Source: Macrostomum hystrix
Taxonomy: Eukaryota; Platyhelminthes; Macrostomidae
Length of the DNA: 64,000 bases
Assembly (NCBI GenBank): GCA_950097015.1
Contig: CATNEN010000039.1
Span: 14,912,501 to 14,976,500, forward strand
Direction of reading: 5' to 3'
Every line of letters starts with the position of its first letter. Within the stretch, counting starts at the first letter, position 1. The notes under the pieces were generated by a model. The model had not been told where the DNA came from. It ran no database searches and saw only the letters and a list, made by a program, of their open reading frames with translations. Below are positions 32,190-42,000 of this stretch, in pieces. The translations under genes were made by a program, and so were the position numbers.

Positions 32190-35100
32190 CACAGACCAAG
32201 AAATATAACTAGACTGCACATCCCACATTTCTTGTTTGGGCTTGTTTTTAACCAAATGACAGTGGAAAAATGGTTCCTCTCTCCTTACTCGAAAACAATC
32301 GATAATTGTGCTTGGGCAAGAAGTTAGGGTACAGGCCTGCTTTTCTTTCCGCCTGCGTTGATATGTAGAGCTCTATATATTAAAGTGCTCTGGGGCCAAA
32401 AATATAAACTTATAAAACACATACTTGAAATACAAAGCAAGCTGCTTCAGTCTAATCTAAATCAATCCTCACCAAATCGAACTGCCATGGAAGAATCTAA
32501 TTCTTCAAAACTGCCTAGCAGAATAAAAGTCATGGCAGCTTTTGCTGTGCTCTAGGCTGCTCGAACAACTCGTCAATGTCTCCGGCAGTGTCCTTCCATT
32601 TTTTTCCAAATGGACACCGAAACGAAGAGAAAGTGGTTGGTTGCGCTCCGACGCAAGGAGTTCAAACCATCGGCGACCACCCAAGTCTGCTCGGTCCACT
32701 TTGCAGAGTCTTGCTTCAAGGAACTGCAACTAGCCGGCTTTCTGCCCACCACAAGAAGGCGGCTGTATCCAAATGCTGTTCCTTCTATCTTCCCGACGCT
32801 CCCTGACCGCCTGCAGCCTGTTGAAAAGAAGCGAAAAACAGCCACCGCCGCCGCCGCTGCTCAGGAAGTTGACTTTGCTGCATTTTTGAAAGCGCCGGAA
32901 TGTAGCAAGACGAAGGCTCAGCCAACTGACACGGAGGCAGATGAACCAGAACAACCCCTACAACAACTGCATGCCAACTGTGTGGCCAGAGAACAATTCG
33001 AAGAAAAGGTGAGTCCTAAAAAACCTGAGGTGACAGATACAATAGGCTTTTGGCTGCTCATAAGAGATCTAAGAAAAGTGCTAAGGCCATTGAAATCCTG
33101 CGTCGGACGGTACAGAGCAAGTACAGAAAAATTCGATCTCTGCGCTCAAAGCACATGCAAATTAAACAGAGAGCCAAAACATTGAAGGACGCAATTCTGG
33201 ATCTAAAGGCCAAGTGCATCTTAAACGAAGCAGCGGCATCTCGATTGAATTTCTTGACATCCGATTCACTGCTGAGCAGCATCGTGCCTTGCAATAGAAA
33301 AAGGACAAAGAGGTTCTCTGACAAAGTGCGCAAATTCGCCTCTACATTGCATTTCTATAGTCCAAAGGCTTATGAGTATGTACGAAAGTACTTTCAGCTT
33401 CCACGTCCTGCGTGACTTAGAAAATGGCTCTCAAATGCAAAGTGCTTTCCAGGGTTTTGCGATCAGGCTTTCCAGGAACTTTCGCGGCGACGCAGCTCCA
33501 CTGACGGCCAAGCCTTTGACTATAGTGCAACGTTGTTGCTGATGAAATATCGCTGGAGTCGATGATTGAATGGAATTCAAGCGAAGGTATGTTTTTTGGC
33601 TACGTTGACAAAGGTGATGGCAAACCAAGTGATCAGGAGGCATCTTCGGCACTGGTAGTGATGGCAGTGGGGCTTAAGAGCTATTGGAAGCTGCCTTTAT
33701 GGTATTTTCTAGTGAATGGAGTTGACGGCGAATTTCTTTCGAGCGTTGTAGAGGAATCCATTCAGCGACTGTACTAGGTTGGTGTCATAGCAACATCATT
33801 CACATGCGATGGAACTCAGCACAACATTCGAGCGATCGAACTCCTTGGCTCCAGGATAAGTTCTCTGAACGAGGTCGTCGCCTGCTTCCCGCACCCCTGC
33901 GATCCTAGCATTCAGGTTGCAGCCTTCCTGGATGTGCCTCATATGTTAAAGCTGATTCGCAATCAGTGGCAGTCACTGGGAAGATTTGTTTCGCCGAACA
34001 GAGGAAATATTGAATAGAAATATGTTTCCATGTTGCAGCAAGTTCAAGAAAGTCATGGACTCCGACTTGGAAACAAGTTAAGCAGGCATCACATTAACTT
34101 TGCTAATTTAAAGATGAAGGTCTATTTGGCATCACAACTGTTTAGCAAGTCAGTGGCCGACTCTTTGCGATGGGTGCATCAGCAAGGTGTGATCAGATTT
34201 GAGCACTCTGATGTGCTAGTCACCGCAGATTTCGTTGAGCACATAAATGATTTGTTCAAAGCTTTTAATTCCAAGCGGCTGGTCAGTTATGGCGCCAAAA
34301 TGGCTCTTAGAGCTGACAATCAGTCGGATTGGATCGATTTCTTCTCTAGCTCGATCGAACTTCTCTGTAGCCTTGAAACTCCGGCTGGCTGCAAGATAGT
34401 AGAAACCGCAAAGAAGACTGGCTTCCTAGGCTTCATCACCAACTGCCATGGAATTATGGAGCTCGCTAAGTATTTATTTTCGACTGGCGAATTCTTCTTT
34501 CTTTGCACTTACAAGCTTTCGCAGGATTTTTTCGAACTGTTTTTTAATGCAGTAAGGCTACGAAATGGCTGGAACCATAACCCAACGCCCACGCAATTTC
34601 GCTCAGCATTCAGGCAGCTGTTGGTACATGCCGGAGGTGGAATTCTACAGTCCGTGAGTCCGAATGTGAGGCAGCAGGATGCCACTATTCAGTTATCATT
34701 GTCTTGTCTGCCATCATCATCGGGACAGCAGCCATGGAAGCAGATGAAAGCTCAAAATGAAATGGGACTGAGTCTGGGTTCAATCCAACACTGCAAGAAT
34801 GCATCGGTGTGTGAAATTTGCCAGTCCATCGTGTGCTATATCGCAGAAGCGGTCGTCCAAAGAATGATGAAAGCAGTTGAATGTGCTGTGTGCAGGTCAG
34901 CTCTGATCGCAAGCTCTGAGACGCCAGGAGCTTCACGCGGACCATGCTCACTCGTTGCCATAAAAAAATTTTTGCACAAGGAAGGAACTTGCGGCCTGAT
35001 TTTTCCTAGCAGCAATGTCCTGCGGGTGCTGCTCAATGCAGAGACTGTTGTTCGGCATGCCAGCTACAGCAGCGGATTCTCTAGTGCTGTAGCTGTTCAG

Positions 35101-35689
35101 GAGATTCTGCGCATGTCAATCGATCTGTTCCCTAAACTGGACTCACATTCGGCATCCGCGAGTATCAGCATTGAGTCTCACAAGCTGCATTTGATTAGAG
35201 TAATGGCTATGCTTTTTATAAATATTCGAATGAAGAAGCTGGCTAAGGATCTTTCACGCGCTGGAAGAAAACCCGGCAAAAGGCAAAGGCTGCTTCAAAC
35301 AGCGATTTTTCTTAATTTGTAATCAGTGTATTCGCATATGGAGCCTGCTAAGTTATGGCTTCAATGCATTCTGTTTAAGCTTATTCCCGTGATAAACTAT
35401 ATATTTGCCATTAAATGCGTGCAAAAAATTCATTCTAGATAAATTAAAAATGAATCTGTAGTTCTTAATTTGTTAATCTTATTTCTTACTGAGTCTGAAT
35501 TTTCACTAGTTACAAACATAAAGAAAAAAGAGACCCCGACAAGCTGAGTTGGCTGAGGGTAAGAAGAAAGGCCCGGGCACAATTATCGATCGTGGGGGAG
35601 TGGGAACTGGGGTGCCACTTTTCCTACTAGGAAAAAGGCACAACTTTTTTTACCCTCATGCGCAGTCTAGTTATATTTCTTGGTCTGTG
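32190..35689 (+). mobile_element. P-element/THAP9-type transposon with perfect TIRs
   Basis: 32190-32217 and 35662-35689 are perfect 28-bp inverted repeats beginning CACAGACCAAGAAATA. A 14-bp perfect subterminal inverted repeat, ATCGATAATTGTGC, lies at 32298-32311 and inverted at 35577-35590. These are 108 and 99 bp from the ends, the same architecture as Drosophila P elements with their subterminal inverted repeats. The element is 3.5 kb and contains one transposase gene in plus orientation. The 8-bp flanks (TTTTTTGT and GTAAATGT) do not match, so no target-site duplication survives. Confidence 0.85.
32545..35322 (+). pseudogene. THAP-domain P-element-like transposase, decayed
   Basis: The N-terminus is a THAP zinc finger (C2CH): the CCALGCSN and VSFHFFP motifs are in one frame (about 32551-32608). 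They continue after a frameshift near 32608 as RKWLVALRRKEF and VCSVHFAESCF. A coiled-coil segment lies at 33060-33230, then the P-transposase N-terminal helix region (HFYSPKAYEYVRKYFQLP to about 33410), followed by a stop at 33413. The catalytic RNase-H-like part is split by stops near 33563, 33775 and 34015, with TCDGTQHNI and DVPHMLKLIRNQW recognisable. The C-terminal part is one long frame, 34030-35322, with GFITNCHGIMEL and TYKLSQDFFELFFNAVRLRNGWNHNPTPTQFR, split here as two motifs typical of THAP9. At least one frameshift and four stops make it non-functional as it stands. Some breaks could in principle be unrecognised introns. Confidence 0.8.
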
Positions 35690-36077
35690 GTAAATGTATA
35701 CCTAAGCGCACAATAGCGTGAATGTATGGCACTGGTGCACACTGCTATACCATGTGCACCTACATGTAGATTTAAATGTATTTTATAATGTGTCGTAATG
35801 TAATAATGTAAGATTTTATACTAAAAACTCACTCTCCACCTCATCTCTGCAACTTCATTAAAACCTTTATTTTCGGTTCGAATAAACAAATAGGTGCAAT
35901 AAATCAAAATAATTATTTACGCGAGAAATTGTTTCTAAGAAACTTTCAAACGGGCCCTATCTCATTTGTAAGTAATTGGTAGTAACAAAATAATTCTGCA
36001 CTTTTTATGGTATAACCATTCACCTAGACAGGAAAATACTGTTTTATTCAATGATTTGATAATCCTGCCTTGATTAG
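35690..36077. other. No gene seen upstream of the first recognised GLG1 exon
   Basis: AT-rich. No ATG with a signal peptide was found, so the first GLG1 exon is elsewhere or unrecognised. Confidence 0.4.
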
Positions 36078-39000
36078 AAGCGGACGCACCTGAACAGCAA
36101 CAGCTTCTCCAGCAGCCGCTAGCACGCCTACCAGCATGTGCACATGCGATTGTACACTACTGCAATCATACAGAGGCGCACAGAGACAACTTTGCTGCAA
36201 TGATTTGCCTGCAGGAATTACACAAAAGCCTGCAGTTGGTTACGCCAGCGTGTCAGCATGCTGTGTGGCTGCTTAAATACAACCTGACCCATGATTCTCG
36301 ATTTGAAGTGGCCGCGAATGGCATCTGCGGGGTGAGAATACATTAAACAAACAAAATTCCGTTTCATACAACGAAAAAATGATCATAAACGAAATTATAA
36401 GGATTTAAAATTATTATTTGTTAGTGGCCTAACGAAGCCAAAGTGATTCGATAGCAATCTGGTAGCGTTGGTTCTTTATTATTTCAAATACCCACTGTCT
36501 AATTGACGACAGCTCCCAAACCGAATGACCGATTTTCGTGAAAGTACACTATCTGAATTAAAACTTTCCGCCCTTTACGATGAACTAACTATTAAGGCTG
36601 TACGAGCAAGTTTCGTCGAGATATTCAGCGATTCTTGTCAGAGTCCCTGACTCTCTGGCGACAAGGCAACTAACATTGCTCTACATACACCTCTTTGGCG
36701 AATCCGTATTGGTTCAAAAATTCTATTTAATCCATCCAATCTAGCGAACAATGATAAAACATATATGAAATTTTGTCAGCAAAAAATCTTGCCGAACTGT
36801 GATATTTTTGCTACCGGACACCACGACAATAATCGTCGACAACATCTCGACAATGCTGATGTTTTGGAATTCTAGAAGTTGTTTAATCGGATAGAGCGGA
36901 AAAATAAGGCCCGATTTCTGGATGTTCATGACGACTGGTTGAATATTTTAGGAAATACAGAAAAATAGAAAAAAATATGGCTATTAGGATTGGCTGTGGA
37001 CTGGGGCACGAATAAGGACACGGGTTGTTTATTTGCGGCCGAAATTGTAAATTGCAACGTCTCGGCAGATGCCCGAGGCTCTGGCTGCTGAGCTAAAAGC
37101 TGCCCTTTCTGCCTGCCCTTCCACAGTCGGAATTTTCCAATCAGCCGGCCTGCGACTCGCTCTTGCACGGCCGCGGCCTTCGACTCGCCTGCCTGTCTGA
37201 GCGGCTCCTCCTAGCCGGCGACCGAGCCAGGCCGGACTGTCAAAGCTTTCTTAGCCGGCTAACTGATCTTACATTCGTTACCGATTTTCTACCGGCCGGC
37301 CAATTCATCGACGCCTGCCTAAGTGACATTCGGCGACACGACTGCGGTAGGCTGTCGCCGCCTGGACTGGCAAATAACAGTCGGACACGACTGCACAGTC
37401 AGGCGCCTGTTGTTGATTGTCTTCTAATCAGCAACGCAGCTAGTTCGGGACTTGGCCTGAGTTGCAGGGGAGCAATTAGACGATTGATTCAGCTGCAGGT
37501 GCGGCTTGTGTTGCAAATACAAGTTCTGTTATTCTTTATTATCTACCTACCTAATATCTTATGTTGTACCGGTCATCCTGCTAACAATGCGGGATCCGGC
37601 GAACTCCAATATGAAGTCCAAGAATACTAGGTAGTGTAGTAGTAGCGCTGCCACCAGGACGTCAGGACTTTTGCCTTCGGTGAGGTGAAGGATCCTTGGC
37701 CCGAAAAAGAGATAAAGTCACGAAGTCTTGAGAAGCGCACACCGTGCAGAGTTTCAATCGCAGTTAAAGGCTGTCAGTGTCCTGCGTAGCTCGGGTGGTG
37801 GGAGGAAGGCTAAGTTAGTTTCGGGACTTAGCCAGAACTGAGCTTGCGAGCAGTCACACGCAGAGACTGAAGTGGGAACTTAGACACTGATGGCACTGTG
37901 ACTATAACAAGGTCGGAGTATCGCTATTAGAAAAGAACCTAACCGAACAGCTAACAGCTAAGAACGAATACGGGACAAAGAGGTGATGGCTCATCCCTGG
38001 GGGCAGGAGACAGCACACTCAAAGTACAGGCGCGGCCGGGGAAGGGAAGGGTAGAGAGGGACAGACCAGACAACGCCAGAGAGGGCGGGCCGGGCAGCCA
38101 CTCAATGCCAGCAAATGGGACACTTAAGCTACCTTGCAGGTGGGGCTACTGACAGCTAGTGAGACACCAATAGGCCCCTAAGCAGTGGCTCACTACACTT
38201 ATTACCTACTCATCCCCATCAGCCTACTCATCCTCATGAGCCTACTCATCCCCATCAGCCTACTCATCCCCACAGCCTACTCATCCCTATCAGCCTACTT
38301 ATCCTCATGAGCCTACTCACCCCCATGAGCCTACTCAACCCCATGAGCGTAATCATCCCGATGAGCGTACTCATCCCCATGAGTCTACTCATCCCCATGA
38401 GTATACTCATCCCCATCAGCCTACTCATCCCCATCAGCCTACTCATCTACATCAGCCTACTCATCCCCATAAGCCTTCTCATCCCCATGAGCCTACTCAT
38501 CCCCAAAGCCTACTCATCCCCATCAGCCTACTCATCCTCATGAGCCTACTCATCCCCATGAGCCTACTCAACCCCATGAGCCTACTCATCCTCATGAGCT
38601 TGCTCATCCCCATCAGCCTACTCATCCCCATCAGCCTACTCATCCCCATGAGCCTACGCATACCCATGAGCCTACGCATACCCATGAGCCTACTCATTCC
38701 CACTAGCCTTAGAGTAGTAGTACATCTATCTCAGCCTATGAGCCTATCTATGAGATAGATTTATCTATCTCATCTCTGTGGATGAGATGTACTACTTCTT
38801 AGATTTAGATTCCCGATGGCACGGTTACTCGCAGCCCTCTTACCCTACACTAGTTCATCGTTCAAGTTATATAACTTTGTTTCTCTTCTTCAGTCGGACA
38901 AGTTCTACCGCAGCCCCAGACTACTTACGGCATGCCTTGACGACGCAGATCGCTTGTGCCTTCAGGCTACTAGCCAATACGAGCGCGGCATAATTGAGTG

Positions 39001-42000
39001 CCTAGCCCACCCCAATCAGCCGTCCAGTCATTCTCTTAGTCACGACTGCCGCCTAGAGCTGCGTCGTCACCAGGGTCTCGGAAGTTTCGACTATCAACAT
39101 CGGCGTCGCTTTGTTACAGCCTGCCGCTCCGACGCGTCCAAGCTGAGCTGCAGCGCCGGCAGAAGCTTGGATACGCGCTTCAAGTCCTCTGATTGGCTGG
39201 CCTGCTTTGGCGCGTCTGTCAGAGGCGCTGTGCCTGCCTGCAGGCAGCGGACGCTTCAGGTAAGCCAAATCTTCAGTTTGAGAATGTTATTAGTCATGAT
39301 GTATCCTAGATCCTGGATGTCGTTTGTCTTAATTCTTTGGTTGGGGGTTACGCTGTCTTACGATGGAGACTTCATAAGCTCTTGACCCTAGACTGAGGAT
39401 TTCCTAGACTTGGACCATACCAGATTCTTGGGATTTCCTATGCTTTGGCCATACCAGATTCTTGGGATTTCCTAGACTTGGGCCATGTCAGATTCTTGGG
39501 ATTTCCTAGACTTGGGCCATGTCAGATTCTTGGGATTTTCTAGACTTAAAAATATCTTGTAAAAACCGCCAACCACAAGCAGCTTCGATCTGCTCTACTA
39601 TCTGATCCCGGTGGCGACTCAGACGTTCTGAACTCGTGCGTGCAGGAGCTAGCCAGTTGTCGGTCGGTTCAGCAAGGGCAGCATAATTCTAAGCCGTGGC
39701 TTAGCGAAATTGATAAAATTCTGTGCATTGCTAGAGCGGCAGCCATTACCGCAGTCTCTGCTGCGGGGCCTGCTCCTTGCCGATGGGCCGTTGGCAAACT
39801 GCTGCGATCTTTGAGCCGGGCCAGTCCTTTTCAGACAGCATTCGGTCAGCTGGCTGCGGCTTGTCTGGATGAGCTGAGCGACCTCTCCGTGGGGTGAGAT
39901 ACTGGCCCGCCATGCTGCTGAGACTGTGGGGTGAGATACTGGCCCGCCATGCTGCTGAGACTGTGGGGTGAGATACTGGCCCGCCATGCTGCTGAGACTG
40001 TGGCGTGTGAGATACTGGCCTGCCATGCTGCTGAGACTGTGGGGTGAGATACTGGCCCGCCATGCTGCTGAGACTGTGGGGTGAGATACTGGCCCGCCAT
40101 GCTGCTGAGACTGTGGGGTGAGATACTGGCCCGCCATGCTGCTGAGACTGTGGGGTGAGATACTGGCCCGCCATGCTGCTGAGACTGTGGGGTGAGATAC
40201 TGGCCCGCCATGCTGCTGAGACTGTGGGGTGGGATACTGGCCCGCCATGCTGCTGAGACTGTGGGGTGGGATACTGGCCCGCCATGCTGCTGAGACTGTG
40301 GGGTGGGATACTGGCCCGCCATGCTGCTGAGACTGTGGGGTGAGATACTGGCCCGCCATGCTGCTGAGTCTGTGGGGTGAGATACTGGCCCGCCATGCTG
40401 CTGAGACTGTGGGGTGAGATACTGGCCTGCCATGCTGCTGAGACTGTGGGGTGAGATACTGGCCCGCCATGCTGCTGAGACTGTGGGGTGAGATACTGGC
40501 CCGCCATGCTGCTGAGACTGTGGGGTGAGATACTGGCCTGCCATGCTGCTGAGACTGTGGGGTGAGATACTGGCCTGCCATGCTGCTGAGACTGTGGGGT
40601 GAGATACTGGCCTGCCATGCTGCTGAGACTGTGGGGTGAGATACTGGCCCGCCATGCTGCTGAGACTGTGGGGTGGGATACTGGCCCGCCATGCTGCTGA
40701 GACTGTGGCGTGTGAGATACTGGCCTGCCATGCTGCTGAGACTGTGGGGTGAGATACTGGCCTGCCATGCTGCTGAGACTGTGGGGTGAGATACTGGCCC
40801 GCCATGTTGCTGAGACTGTGGGGTGAGAGACTGGCCCGCCATGCTGCTGAGACTGTGGGGTGAGATACTGGCCCGCCATGCTGCTGAGACTGTGGGGTGA
40901 GATACTGGCCCGCCATGCTGCTGAGACTGTGGGGTGAGAGACTGGCCCGCCATGCTGCTGAGACTGTGGGGTGAGATACTGGCCTGCCATGCTGCTGAGA
41001 CTGTGGGGTGAGATACTGGCCTGCCATGCTGCTGAGACTGTGGGGTGAGATACTGGCCCGCCATGCTGCTGAGACTGTGGGGTGAGATACTGGCCTGCCA
41101 TGCTGCTGAGACTGTGGGGTGAGATACTGGCCCGCCATGCTGCTGAGACTGTGGGGTGAGATACTGGCCTGCCATGCTGCTGAGACTGTGGCGTGTGAGA
41201 TACTGGCCCGCCATGCTGCTGAGACTGTGGGGTGAGATACTGGCCTGCCATGCTGCTGAGACTGTGGGGTGAGATACTGGCCCGCCATGCTGCTGAGACT
41301 GTGGGGTGAGATACTGGCCTGCCATGCTGCTGAGACTGTGGGGTGAGATACTGGCCTGCCATGCTGCTGAGACTGTGGGGTGAGATACTGGCCCGCCATG
41401 CTCCTGAGACTGTGGGGTGAGATACTGGCCTGCCATGCTGCTGAGACTGTGGGGTGAGATACTGGCCCGCCATGCTGCTGAGACTGTGGGGTGAGATACT
41501 GGCCCGCCATGCTCCTGAGACTGTGGGGTGAGATACTGGCCTGCCATGTTGCTGTGTGCTAGATAACAGATCTATTATTAACCATGCACTGCACCGCAGG
41601 TGCATCAAAGCTGGCACGCTGGAGCAGGCGCAGTCCTGTTTAAGCGGCCAGCGCTTGTCGCCTAAATGCGATGAGCGGCTAGCCCTGCTGCTGTTCTTCC
41701 AGTCTGGTAGCCTTGGAAACCGGCTAGGCTGGCATGTGGGGGCCTCTTCATGCGGCCAGCCCTGTATTTCAACCGGCTTAGTCAATGGCAACGAGACTTC
41801 AGCTGATACCGCCGCGGTGTCTGCCTGCCTATACAGAAGTCTTCTAGCTAATGAGTGAGGCTTCTGGTGTATTTTCTCCTCTTTTTGTTACATTCTACTC
41901 ACTTAAGCGTCTGTCAGTAGTGCAGTTCAAATCTGTTTTTTTCTGTTCATACAAAAGGTTGCGAAATTTCGTGGCATCAATAAAGGCAAGATTATCATGC

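Noticed and set aside
38264-38758. MSRLMG and MSLLIP repeat peptides
   Set aside because: They lie in a GLG1 intron and arise from the 18-bp minisatellite.
39649-41791. Three overlapping minus-strand open frames of 554-681 codons with a repeated SSMAGQYLTPQSQ-type peptide
   Set aside because: They are produced by the 37-bp intronic minisatellite, whose complement has no stop in any phase. The period is not a multiple of three, so all three frames look the same. The plus strand is the real GLG1 gene.
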